Shown here: one piece after another, positions 1-8,112 of the stretch
Position numbering within the stretch: the first letter of the stretch is position 1
How the letters are laid out: every line of letters begins with the position of its first letter
Assembly: GCA_944393385.1 (NCBI GenBank)
Contig: CALYAA010000011.1
Span: 1-52,609, forward strand
Direction: 5' to 3'
From: an uncultured Clostridia bacterium
GTDB lineage: Bacteria > Bacillota > Clostridia > TANB77 > CAG-508
Length of the DNA stretch: 52,609 nucleotides
Notes under the pieces: generated by a model
The model's database searches: none
What the model saw: the letters and a program-made list of their open reading frames with translations, nothing else
What the model was told of the DNA's origin: nothing
Position numbers and translations under genes: made by a program

Positions 1-121
1 TGTCCCCTGTTCAATACAGAGAACATTCCAAGTTAGTAGCCTAATTTATACTGTCCAACTTTTTGGGTTCAGTACAATGTAGGTTATCTTTTTGTTGGGT
101 ATTGATACATTTTTATTCATT

Positions 122-1262
122 TTATTTAATTAAGTTTTTTAACATACTCACAAAATAATCAATTTCTTCAAAAGTATTAAAATCACTAAATGATGTTCTT
201 ATAGCAGAATTAATATATTCATCAGGTACATTTATTGCTTTTAGCACATGAGAAGGATTTGCATTACAAGAAGAACAAGAAGAACAAGCAGAACCAGAAG
301 AAACGCAAATATTTTTTTCATCTAATTTTAAAATTAAATTAGATGAATTTAAATTTAAAAATGAAACATTTAAATTTCCGAGGAAGTCTATTTTCTAAAG
401 AACCATTAATTCTATATTTCCCTTGAAAATTATTTTCTAAACAAGTTAAATAATGATTTCTTAATTTTAATAAATAATTAATATGAGTCATTAAATTTTT
501 TTGAGCCATTTCAGAAGCTTTACCTAATCCAACAATTTCTGCTACATTTTCTGTACCAGCTCTTTTATTATTTTCCTGATGACCACCATTCATAAATGGC
601 ACAAAATCAACACCATTTCTAACATATAGAGCACCAATGCCTTTAGGTGCATGAATTTTATGACCAGAAAGGGAAAGAGAATCTATTCCCATACTTTTAA
701 CATCAATTAAACAATTTCCAACAGCTTGAACAGCATCTGTATGAAAAATAATATTATTTTTATGTGCTATTTTTGAAATTTCTTTAATAGGTTGAATAGT
801 TCCAATTTCGTTATTAGCAAATATTATACTTATTAATATTGTAGTTGGTCTGATTGAATTTTCTAATTCATTTAGTTTTATAAAACCATCAGAATTTACA
901 GATATATAAGTTATATCAAAACCTTGAGATTCTAAAAACTTACAAGTTTCTAGAATTGCAGGATGTTCTATTTTTGATGTTATAATATGATTACCTTTAT
1001 TTTTGTTTGCATATGCAAATCCCTTTAAGGCAGTATTATCACTTTCTGTACCACAACTTGTAAAATATATTTCATTTGATTCACAATTAATTAAAGAAGC
1101 AACTTGCTTTCTTGCATATTCGATAGCTTGTTTGGAATCTTTACCAATTTTATATATAGAAGAGGCATTACCATAGTTTGTACTTAAATATGGCAACATT
1201 TCATTTAATACTTCTGATTTTATTTTTGTAGTTGCAGCATTATCAAAATATACTGTTTTCAT
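122..1262 (-). pseudogene. nifS: Cysteine desulfurase (NifS/IscS-like), frameshifted
   Basis: This PLP enzyme removes sulfur from cysteine for Fe-S cluster and thiolation pathways. The N-terminus MKTVYFDNAATTK, the PLP-lysine motif SGHK and HTDAVQ are all present in the frame that starts at 1262. That frame ends at 339, after ENRLP. The missing C-terminus is intact one frame over (stop at 122-124): it begins GNLNVSFLNL and carries the catalytic-cysteine loop SSGSACSS. One extra base near 380 (a C on the coding strand, between the Pro and Gly codons) explains the break. The start is preceded by GAAAGG on the minus strand. All family motifs are otherwise conserved, so this is either a recent mutation or a sequencing/assembly error. 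The gene is divergent from mraZ. Confidence 0.88.
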
Positions 1263-1409
1263 AACAAATTTTTTCCTTTCTATATTTATTTTATTATATG
1301 AAAAAAATATAAAAAAAGTTAAAACAAACAAAAGTTCACAAAGTGGCTATTTTCTAAGATAAACAGATTTTAAATTTTAAAAAAATTTGAATAAATTTAC
1401 AAAAAGTAC

Positions 1410-1438
1410 TTGAAAAAAAATCAAAAATGTATTATTAT
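1410..1438 (+). promoter_or_regulatory. Sigma-A-type promoter of mraZ operon
   Basis: TTGAAA (1410-1415) and TATTAT (1433-1438) are separated by 17 bp. The predicted transcription start falls just before the MraZ boxes that begin at 1447. Confidence 0.6.
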
Positions 1439-1446
1439 TTATGCAT

Positions 1447-1482
1447 AGTGGTGAAAAGTGGAGTGAAGTGGTAGAAAAGTGG
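1447..1482 (+). promoter_or_regulatory. MraZ operator: four AGTGG boxes
   Basis: AGTGG occurs at 1447-1451, 1457-1461, 1467-1471 and 1478-1482. The spacings are 10, 10 and 11 bp, so all four boxes face the same side of the helix. MraZ is known to bind tandem GTG-containing repeats in front of its own gene and repress the division operon. The position between promoter and mraZ RBS fits autoregulation. Confidence 0.75.
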
Positions 1483-1498
1483 AAAGGAGAACATCCAA

Positions 1499-1924
1499 AT
1501 GTTGATTGGTGAATATGAGCATTCTCTAGATGCTAAAGGCAGATTAATAATGCCATCAAAATTAAGAATAGATATTGGAGAATCATTTATAATCACAAAA
1601 GGATTAGATGGATGTTTATTTGTATTTTCACAAAACGAATGGAACAATTTTGAAACCAAACTAAAAACACTGCCACTATCAGATAAAAATGCCAGAAACT
1701 TTGTAAGATTTTTCTTATCAGGAGCAACAGAATGTGAAATAGATAAACAAGGAAGATTTTTAATTCCAGCAAATTTAAGGGAAGTAGCCAAACTTGATAA
1801 AGATGTAATGATTGTTGGAGTAGGAACTAGATTAGAAATTTGGAATAAAGATATTTGGCAAAAATGTGGAGAAAATATATCAGCAGATGATATTGCAGAA
1901 AATATGACAATGTTAGGAATTTGA
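1499..1924 (+). CDS. mraZ: Transcriptional regulator MraZ
   Basis: MraZ is a ring-forming DNA-binding protein of the AbrB-like fold that controls the division/cell-wall (dcw) operon. It has 141 residues, the usual family length, with two SpoVT/AbrB-like halves: residues 1-50 ([20 protein letters not shown]) and about 75-125 ([20 protein letters not shown]). Each half carries the DxKGR/DKQGR signature. An AAAGGAG ribosome-binding site lies about 9 nt before the ATG. It is the first gene of mraZ-rsmH-ftsL and is probably controlled by the AGTGG boxes immediately upstream. Confidence 0.95.
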   Translation: MLIGEYEHSLDAKGRLIMPSKLRIDIGESFIITKGLDGCLFVFSQNEWNNFETKLKTLPLSDKNARNFVRFFLSGATECEIDKQGRFLIPANLREVAKLDKDVMIVGVGTRLEIWNKDIWQKCGENISADDIAENMTMLGI

Positions 1925-1940
1925 TAGTGAGGTGCTAAAA

Positions 1941-2870
1941 TTGGAATTTAAACATAAACCAGTACTTTTAGAAAAAACTATTGAAGGACTAAAGATAAAA
2001 GAAGATGGAATTTATGTAGATGGAACATTAGGTGGTGCTGGACATAGTAAAGAAATTTTAAAAAAACTATCTTCAAAAGGGATTTTAATAGGAATAGACA
2101 GAGATGAAGAAGCACTTAAAGCAGCAAAGGAAAATTTAAAAGAATATTCAAATGTAAAGTTCATACATGGAAATCATGATGAAATAGAAAAAATTTTACA
2201 AGATTTAAATATAGAAAAAGTTGATGGAATATTATTAGATTTAGGAGTATCATCATATCAATTAGATGAACGTAACAGAGGATTTAGTTATATAGGAAAT
2301 AATGAATTAGATATGAGGATGGATAAAAGTCAACAACTAACTGCGAAAAAAGTCGTAAATTCATATTCTGAGGAGAAATTAGCTGATATAATTTATGAAT
2401 ATGGAGAAGAAAGATTTTCAAGACAAATTGCTAAAAATATATGTTTAGAAAGAAAAAATAAAGAAATAGAAACAACTGAAGAATTAGTTAAAATAATAGA
2501 GAAATCAATTCCATCATTTGCAAAAAAAGATGGACATCCAGCAAAAAGAACATTTCAAGCTATTAGAATTGAAGTTAATAATGAAATAAAACCATTATAT
2601 GATACAGTAAGAAAATGTATAGAATTATTAAAAACTGGTGGAAGATTATGTATTATTACATTTCACTCTTTGGAAGATAGAGCTGTAAAAAATGCATATA
2701 TAGATGCTCAAGGAAAATGCATATGTCCTAAAGATTTACCATATTGTGTATGTGGAGCTAAATCAGAAGGAAAGATAATAAATAAAAAACCAATTATAGC
2801 ATCAGAAAAAGAACAAGAAGAAAATTCCAGATCAAAAAGTGCAAAATTAAGAATATTTGAAAAAAAATAA
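1941..2870 (+). CDS. rsmH: 16S rRNA (cytosine1402-N4)-methyltransferase RsmH
   Basis: RsmH is a SAM-dependent methyltransferase that N4-methylates C1402 in the ribosomal decoding centre. The N-terminal HKPVLLEKTIEGL, the SAM-binding loop DGTLGGAGHS, DLGVSSYQLDERNRGFSY and the C-terminal SLEDRAVKN and SRSKSAKLRI are diagnostic. I prefer the TTG at 1941 as start because AGTGAGG lies about 7 nt ahead of it. The in-frame GTG at 1932 overlaps that Shine-Dalgarno sequence. The gene follows mraZ by about 16 nt, as in most dcw clusters. Confidence 0.93.
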   Translation: MEFKHKPVLLEKTIEGLKIKEDGIYVDGTLGGAGHSKEILKKLSSKGILIGIDRDEEALKAAKENLKEYSNVKFIHGNHDEIEKILQDLNIEKVDGILLDLGVSSYQLDERNRGFSYIGNNELDMRMDKSQQLTAKKVVNSYSEEKLADIIYEYGEERFSRQIAKNICLERKNKEIETTEELVKIIEKSIPSFAKKDGHPAKRTFQAIRIEVNNEIKPLYDTVRKCIELLKTGGRLCIITFHSLEDRAVKNAYIDAQGKCICPKDLPYCVCGAKSEGKIINKKPIIASEKEQEENSRSKSAKLRIFEKK

Positions 2871-2977
2871 AATTATTATTTTGTATTTTTGGTTTTTAAT
2901 ACAAATTAAAAATATTATGAAAAATTGAATTGAATATTAAATATAAAATAAAAAACAAAAGATAGGAGGTGAGTAAT

Positions 2978-3493
2978 ATGCCAAGAGGTTTATATCAATA
3001 TGAAACAAGTCCAAGAAAAATAGAGCCAGAATATGAGCCTATTAGAAAAAAGACAGTAAGAAAAAGTAATGTTTCAAAACAAAAAAAGACAGTAAAAACA
3101 AAATATCAACTTCAAAAAGAAAAGAAAAAAGTTGAAAGAAAAAATCATGCAAAACAAATTTCAATTGTATTGATTATATTTGGCATGTTACTTGCTATAA
3201 GTTATAGAGAAATTCACATAATGGAAATGTTTAATAATAAAAAAGATATGGAAAATCAATTAGCTCTTATTCAAAAAGAAAATGGACAAGTTGAAAAAGA
3301 CATAAAAAGTCAAGAAAGCAAATTAGATTGGAATATTATTAGACAAAAAGCAATTAATGAATTAGGTATGAAAGAAGCAAACAAAATAGTTGTTGAACTT
3401 GAAAGATCAGATAATGTAGAAAAAGAAGAGAAACTAATAAAAGAAGAGAAAACTAGTATTCTTGAAAGAATAGTAGAAAATATACTATATTAA
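2978..3493 (+). CDS. ftsL: FtsL/DivIC-like septum formation protein
   Basis: This is a small bitopic division protein. The N-terminus (about 60 residues) is very Lys/Arg-rich and cytoplasmic. One membrane segment (QISIVLIIFGMLLAIS) is followed by a coiled-coil extracellular part (KKDMENQLALIQKENGQVEKD) and an acidic tail. Position after mraZ-rsmH and this topology match FtsL, which works with DivIB/FtsB to recruit the septal synthase. The sequence is poorly conserved, as is normal for FtsL. AGGAGG is 9 nt before the ATG at 2978; the in-frame GTG at 2969 abuts the Shine-Dalgarno and is unlikely. No penicillin-binding protein or mur gene follows: the operon ends here. Confidence 0.75.
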   Translation: MPRGLYQYETSPRKIEPEYEPIRKKTVRKSNVSKQKKTVKTKYQLQKEKKKVERKNHAKQISIVLIIFGMLLAISYREIHIMEMFNNKKDMENQLALIQKENGQVEKDIKSQESKLDWNIIRQKAINELGMKEANKIVVELERSDNVEKEEKLIKEEKTSILERIVENILY

Positions 3494-3515
3494 AAGAATT
3501 GAATATATTTTATAA

Positions 3516-3556
3516 AACCCAAATTATTAAATTCATTAATTTTAATAATTTGGGTT
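3516..3556. terminator. Bidirectional terminator between ftsL and HD-GYP gene
   Basis: Perfect 16-bp arms (3516-3531 and 3541-3556) flank a 9-nt loop. It sits between convergent genes. Confidence 0.8.
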
Positions 3557-3560
3557 AATA

Positions 3561-4517
3561 TTATACTTTTAAACTTTTTATAATTTTAATTTCATCATAT
3601 AGCTTTTTTAAATTTTTGTTTTTTTCATTAAAAGTATTTAAAAAATCATTATGAATATCAGAGATTTTTTCGATTGGTTCATTTTTCTTTAAATATAATT
3701 TTATATATTCAGTATAATATTGGTAGTCTTTTTCTTTTTTGGAAGAATCACGCTTTTTCACAAGAGAATCTATTTTTTCAAATCTTTTTATTTCTTGTTT
3801 TAAATATTCAATATAATCCATTAAACGAGAAATTTCATAATTTGTATCATCAATAACAACTTTAATTAATTTTTTTACAATATTTTTATTATTTTTTCCT
3901 TCTTTTGAATATTTCGTATTTTGTGGAGCTTTAGAAGAGGGTTTTGTATTTTCTATAATAATTTTTAAAGATTCAGATATGTCAATATGTGATTTATATT
4001 GTCTCTTACTTACTAATGCATCAAATTCATCTGCAACACGTATAATTTGTGCTTCATAAGGTATATCTGGTTTTACTAAACCTTGTGGGTAGCCTGAACC
4101 ATCTAATGCTTCATGATGATAATATGGTCCTGCTGAATATGGCTTTAATTTTTTATCTGTTTGACATAAATTATATCCTAAAGTTGTATGAGTTTTTATT
4201 ACTTCAAATTCTTCTTGTGTTAAAGCTCCATTTTTTTGTAAAATTTCTTTTGGAATAAACATTTTGCCTATATCATGTATATATGCACAAGTAACACAAT
4301 ATTCTGTAAATCCTTTTGAAAGATGAAGTTTCCTACATAAATTGTATGTTATTGTTGCAACATTTTCAGAATGTTTTCTAGTAAATAAATCTAGTTGGTC
4401 TAATAAGTCTAATTGATATCTAATTGATGAATTTAGATTAGATGCCTTTAAGTATGTATTATCGTAAAAATCTATAGAATCATTTCTTTTAAATTTCTCA
4501 AATTCATAATCATCCAT
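3561..4517 (-). CDS. HD-GYP domain phosphohydrolase
   Basis: 318 residues. The HD-GYP domain covers about residues 45-180: HSENVATI, the metal motif YIHDIGKMFIP, KTHTTLGY, YHHEALDGSGYPQGL and RVADEFDALVS. HD-GYP proteins typically hydrolyse cyclic di-GMP, and the HHEALDGSGYP signature is intact. The C-terminal third (about 200-318) is Lys/Glu-rich, probably coiled coil, and matches no domain I recognise. There is no obvious input domain or membrane segment. GAAAGGA precedes the start on the minus strand. It is convergent with ftsL and divergent from sortase. A c-di-GMP phosphodiesterase would fit an organism with type IV pili, but there is no direct evidence of the substrate. Confidence 0.85.
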   Translation of the reverse strand: MDDYEFEKFKRNDSIDFYDNTYLKASNLNSSIRYQLDLLDQLDLFTRKHSENVATITYNLCRKLHLSKGFTEYCVTCAYIHDIGKMFIPKEILQKNGALTQEEFEVIKTHTTLGYNLCQTDKKLKPYSAGPYYHHEALDGSGYPQGLVKPDIPYEAQIIRVADEFDALVSKRQYKSHIDISESLKIIIENTKPSSKAPQNTKYSKEGKNNKNIVKKLIKVVIDDTNYEISRLMDYIEYLKQEIKRFEKIDSLVKKRDSSKKEKDYQYYTEYIKLYLKKNEPIEKISDIHNDFLNTFNEKNKNLKKLYDEIKIIKSLKV

Positions 4518-4711
4518 ATATAGTAATCCTTTCGAAAAATTATACTTATTGTTATAATACCATTAAATAATAAAAACTTCAAGGTTTTAGAAAAATTTTA
4601 AGATTATTGTGTTAATATTCTTTACATAATAAATTATTAAAAATTCTTGATATATTAATATTACGTAAATTTTTAAGTTGGAAAATGTCAAATATTGTCG
4701 ATGAAAATTTG

Positions 4712-4740
4712 TTGACAAAAACAAGTAAATAATGTTAATA
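4712..4740 (+). promoter_or_regulatory. Candidate promoter for sortase gene
   Basis: In the 403-nt gap 4518-4920, TTGACA (4712-4717) and TTAATA (4735-4740) are 17 bp apart. TTGTCGATG just upstream (around 4695-4703) resembles a Spo0A box (TGTCGAA) with mismatches. The rest of the gap is AT-rich. It ends in a leader with GGCA/TGCC complementarity just before the sortase RBS (GGAAAGG, 4901-4907). Confidence 0.4.
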
Positions 4741-4920
4741 TATTTGTAATATTTTACTTATAATCATTTAAATTATTTAAATTCTTACAATTTTATTCTC
4801 TATAAAATCTATAAAGTTCCATTTAATAAAAATTCAATAAAACACTTAAAGAAGAGGCAAGTGTAGAAAATTACAATTTATTTAATCAAATTTGTGCCTT
4901 GGAAAGGAAATTAATAATAT

Positions 4921-5508
4921 ATGACAAAAAACAAAAATACTTATTTTTATACTTTTATTTTTTTTATATCTATAATTTGTTTTATATTTTTACAAATTTT
5001 AATCAATAAATATCATATAAAATTAAAATCTAATACAGAAATAGGAAAAGAAATCATGCAAAAAAATTTTCAAGACTTATCTAATATAAATATAGCAACA
5101 AATAATGAAAATACAAAAACAGTAAATACAATATGGCAAATAAAAATTCCTAAAATTAATTTAATAGCAAATATAAAAGAGGGAACAGATGAAGAAACCC
5201 TAAACCAATTTGTAGGACATTTTGAAGAAACACAAAGACAAGACGGGAATATAGGACTAGCTGCTCATAATAGAGGATATGAAGTAAATTATTTTGCAAG
5301 ACTTAGAGAACTAAAAAAAGGAGACGAAATAATTTATCAGTATAAAAATTATAATAAAACATATGAAGTTATAAGAGTTTTAATAATAAAAGATACTAAT
5401 TGGGATATTTTAGAAAATACAGAGGAAAATATTTTAACACTTATTACATGTGTAGAAAACGAGCCAGAATTTAGAAGATGTGTACAAGCAGAAGAAAAGA
5501 GTAATTAA
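4921..5508 (+). CDS. Class D-like sortase
   Basis: A 195-residue membrane-anchored transpeptidase that joins surface proteins to the cell wall. An N-terminal membrane anchor (FIFFISIICFIFLQILI) is followed by the sortase domain from about residue 75. The catalytic His is in GLAAHNRG, the Cys in LTLITC, and the Arg in EFRRCVQA. The ITCVENEPEFRRCVQA stretch resembles class D sortases of clostridia. Candidate substrates in this window are the VWA protein at 48301-49740 (FPETG motif) and possibly the giant protein at the right edge; both are far away, so pairing is inference. Confidence 0.88.
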   Translation: MTKNKNTYFYTFIFFISIICFIFLQILINKYHIKLKSNTEIGKEIMQKNFQDLSNINIATNNENTKTVNTIWQIKIPKINLIANIKEGTDEETLNQFVGHFEETQRQDGNIGLAAHNRGYEVNYFARLRELKKGDEIIYQYKNYNKTYEVIRVLIIKDTNWDILENTEENILTLITCVENEPEFRRCVQAEEKSN

Positions 5509-5688
5509 AAAATACTTATAAAAAATATTAAAAATTGAATAAAAGTTTTTAATTTGGAAAAAATTAGAATATAGAACAAACAAAAAGATTTCTGTTTTTC
5601 TTTAATTTGTTTTCACATGATTTGTTTTAAGGTTTATAGGCAAATCCTTTTTATAAAAGCCTAAATTTATTATACAAGGAATATAAAT

Positions 5689-6033
5689 ATGATAGAATCA
5701 AGCAATATGAAAAATATGGTGATATTAAAAAATTTACCATCTAATATGGTTGAGGAAGCAATAATTATATTTAAAAAAACACAAAAAATAAAAGAAAAAG
5801 AGGTAATTGATAAATTACATAAAATTGATTCAGTACCTAAAGATACTAAATCAAAAGATTTTATATTAAAAGAAGCTGAAATGTTAGTAAATGATTATAT
5901 AAAAAAAATAGAAAGCAAAAAGAAATCAAATATTTTTGAAAGAAACATTGGAGAGAAATATAATATTTTAAAAAATTATAGTATTATTATAACAATATTA
6001 TTTGTAATAAGTCTTATAATAAATTTTATATAA
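5689..6033 (+). CDS. Hypothetical tail-anchored protein
   Basis: 114 residues; I do not recognise the family. The N-terminal 60 residues (MVILKNLPSNMVEEAIIIFKK) look like a small alpha/beta or helical soluble domain. A Lys-rich helix follows, then a single C-terminal membrane segment (YSIIITILFVISLIINFI) at the very end, giving a tail-anchored topology. An AAGGAATA ribosome-binding site precedes the ATG, and MKNMVIL seven codons later is a possible alternative start. It lies between sortase and spoIVFA with a strong terminator after it, so it is a monocistronic unit. Confidence 0.65.
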   Translation: MIESSNMKNMVILKNLPSNMVEEAIIIFKKTQKIKEKEVIDKLHKIDSVPKDTKSKDFILKEAEMLVNDYIKKIESKKKSNIFERNIGEKYNILKNYSIIITILFVISLIINFI

Positions 6034-6047
6034 ATAATAACATAAAA

Positions 6048-6097
6048 AACTTTGAGGTTGCATAAATATTTAAAAATGCAATTTCAAAGTTTTTTAT
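6048..6097 (+). terminator. Rho-independent terminator
   Basis: 16-bp stem (6048-6063 with 6076-6091, one G-U pair) followed by a run of T. Confidence 0.85.
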
Positions 6098-6195
6098 ATC
6101 TATGATTGTTATCTATTTTAGATTTTCTTATTACAGACGAAAATTAAAATTGGATAAGAATAAATTAAAGAAAAATCGATTGAGAGGAAAAAAAT

Positions 6196-7218
6196 ATGGA
6201 AAGAGTATCAGTTGAAGAAAGAATCAAAAGAGCAGAAGAAAGATATTATAAAACAAAAGATAAAACATATGAAAAAGTAGATGAAAATTTTGTAAAAGTA
6301 AAAAAAGAATCAAATAATAATAAGAAAAAAAGAATATATAAAAAATTGATTACTGATATATGTATATGTTTAATAATTTATGGATGTTTTTATCAAATTA
6401 CAGCTAATCAAAGTATGTTTTCTGATGACTTTAAAAATAAAACAAAAGAAATATTAAATAAAGATATTAATTTTATTCAACTGTTTTCAGTAATGAAAAA
6501 AAATGTTAATAATTTTTTTACTCAATTAGAACAAAATAGTAATAACTTAACAAATTCCACAGAAGATAATTCTAATAACGGTACAGAAGATAACCAAAAT
6601 AGTAATGGTACAGAGAATAATACAAACAACGAAAATTCAACTAATGTTTCAGAAAATATTCAAAATAATAATGAAAATATAGGAGGAGCAATAGAAACAG
6701 AAAACAATTCTGAAGGAATACAACAAAATACTGATACAACAGTAGAAAATTCAAATGACCAAACAGAAAATGATGAAGAAACAGTAGAACTAAGTCAAAT
6801 GGAGAAAGATGCAAACTATGTAAAAGAAAATATAAGTATTATAAAACCTGTAAATGGAACAATAAGTTCAAAATATGGATTAAGAAATCCAACAACACCG
6901 ACAGTTCCGAAAAATCATAAAGGAACTGATATAGCTGCTGTTGTAGGAACAAAAATTATATCTGCAACAGATGGAAAAGTTGTTTTAAAATCAACTGAAG
7001 GGGATTATGGAAAACATTTAAAAATACAAATTGGAGAAGTTGAATTAATTTATGCACATTGTAATGATTTATATGTAAATGAGGGAGATGAAGTAAAACA
7101 AGGGCAAGAAATAGCAGAAGTAGGTTCAACAGGAAATACAACAGGACCACATTTACATTTTGAGATTAGATATCAAAACAGATGTGTCGACCCAGAAATG
7201 ATATTAAGCTTATCATAA
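6196..7218 (+). CDS. spoIVFA: SpoIVFA-like membrane protein with M23 (LytM) domain
   Basis: 340 residues: basic N-terminus, one membrane segment (ITDICICLIIYGCFYQITA, about residues 52-72), a long Asn/Thr/Glu-rich linker (about 115-200), and a C-terminal M23 domain (about 213-335). It sits 21 nt upstream of an M50 protease, the spoIVFA-spoIVFB arrangement. In Bacillus, SpoIVFA tethers and holds SpoIVFB inactive in the outer forespore membrane until SpoIVB cleaves it. Here the M23 metal ligands appear intact: NHKGTD, then YAHC and GPHLHFE. An enzymatically active lytic protein is therefore possible, and a general M23 hydrolase is the alternative reading. AGAGGAAAA precedes the start. Confidence 0.75.
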   Translation: MERVSVEERIKRAEERYYKTKDKTYEKVDENFVKVKKESNNNKKKRIYKKLITDICICLIIYGCFYQITANQSMFSDDFKNKTKEILNKDINFIQLFSVMKKNVNNFFTQLEQNSNNLTNSTEDNSNNGTEDNQNSNGTENNTNNENSTNVSENIQNNNENIGGAIETENNSEGIQQNTDTTVENSNDQTENDEETVELSQMEKDANYVKENISIIKPVNGTISSKYGLRNPTTPTVPKNHKGTDIAAVVGTKIISATDGKVVLKSTEGDYGKHLKIQIGEVELIYAHCNDLYVNEGDEVKQGQEIAEVGSTGNTTGPHLHFEIRYQNRCVDPEMILSLS

Positions 7219-7239
7219 AATCATATTAAGGAGGAAAAA

Positions 7240-7887
7240 GTGAAAATTAGAATAGATTTAAAGATAATAATATTTTTGATTTTGTTCTATTTAACAAATC
7301 AAATAAGAATATATTTAATAATATTATTTTTTTGTATCATCCATGAATTAGGTCATTTATTTACAGGACTAGCATTAAAATTAAAACCGGAAAATATAGA
7401 AATTATGCCATATGGATTATCTGTAAAATTAAAAACAAATCCAGAAGATGTAAATAAAAAAATAGGAAAAGGTAATATATTAGAAGTAAAAAAAATAATT
7501 ATAGCTTTAGCTGGACCAATAGTAAGTCTTGCATTATCTATTATTTTTTTATATATTGACCCAATTTTTATAACAAAACAAGATGCTGTATATTCTAACA
7601 TATTAATCTTATTATTTAATTTAATTCCACTTTATCCATTAGATGGTGGTAGAATAATAAAAAGTATTTTACATATAAAATATGGAAATAAATTTTCAAA
7701 AAAATTTGTCTATATAATGTCTAATATGATAATGATTATATTATCTTTTATATTTAGTATAGCTGTTTTTTATTTTCAAAACATAGCATATTTTTTAATC
7801 TGCATTTTATTATGGATAATTACATTAGAAGAAAATAAAAAATATAGAAATTATATGAAATTAAATGATATTTTAAATGATGAATAA
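7240..7887 (+). CDS. spoIVFB: SpoIVFB-type site-2 metalloprotease (M50)
   Basis: 215-residue intramembrane metalloprotease that in Bacillus removes the pro-sequence of sigma-K. Zinc motif IIHELGHLF (HExxH) lies in the first membrane region. The second metal motif is NLIPLYPLDGGR (NPDG-like). Several membrane segments surround both. The start is GTG at 7240 with AAGGAGG 5 nt ahead. It is slightly shorter than Bacillus SpoIVFB and lacks a CBS domain. Together with the M23 partner upstream this is very likely the sporulation protease pair, expressed in the mother cell. Confidence 0.85.
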   Translation: MKIRIDLKIIIFLILFYLTNQIRIYLIILFFCIIHELGHLFTGLALKLKPENIEIMPYGLSVKLKTNPEDVNKKIGKGNILEVKKIIIALAGPIVSLALSIIFLYIDPIFITKQDAVYSNILILLFNLIPLYPLDGGRIIKSILHIKYGNKFSKKFVYIMSNMIMIILSFIFSIAVFYFQNIAYFLICILLWIITLEENKKYRNYMKLNDILNDE

Positions 7888-7996
7888 ATATACATAAAAA
7901 AAGAAATAATAATATTAGTAAAAAGAGTATTGCTCTAGAAATTTTCAAAATTTAAGGTTTTGGATTTAGATTTTAAATTGATAGAAATTATTTAAG

Positions 7997-8112
7997 AAAG
8001 GAGAGTATGTATATTAAAATTTTTATCATGTAAAAAAGTACAGATTTTTTAGAAGTTTTTTTACAATTAAGATTTGAAATAAACAATTATAATATATCAT
8101 ACAAATTTTTTT
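7997..8112 (+). promoter_or_regulatory. gpr translation leader: SD separated from start by long stem-loop
   Basis: AAAGGAG (7997-8003) is the only good Shine-Dalgarno upstream of gpr, yet it lies 109 nt before the ATG. Bases 8005-8015 pair with 8091-8102 (11 bp, one bulged T), enclosing an inner helix of TGTAAAAAA with TTTTTTACA. If folded, SD and ATG are only 11 unpaired nt apart. An 8-codon ORF (8007-8033, MYIKIFIM) starts directly after the SD, inside the 5' arm. Confidence 0.45.

Noticed and set aside
1..121. Possible IS end (ACTGTCCAACTTTTTGGG)
   Set aside because: No matching inverted repeat or transposase in the window; cannot be supported.
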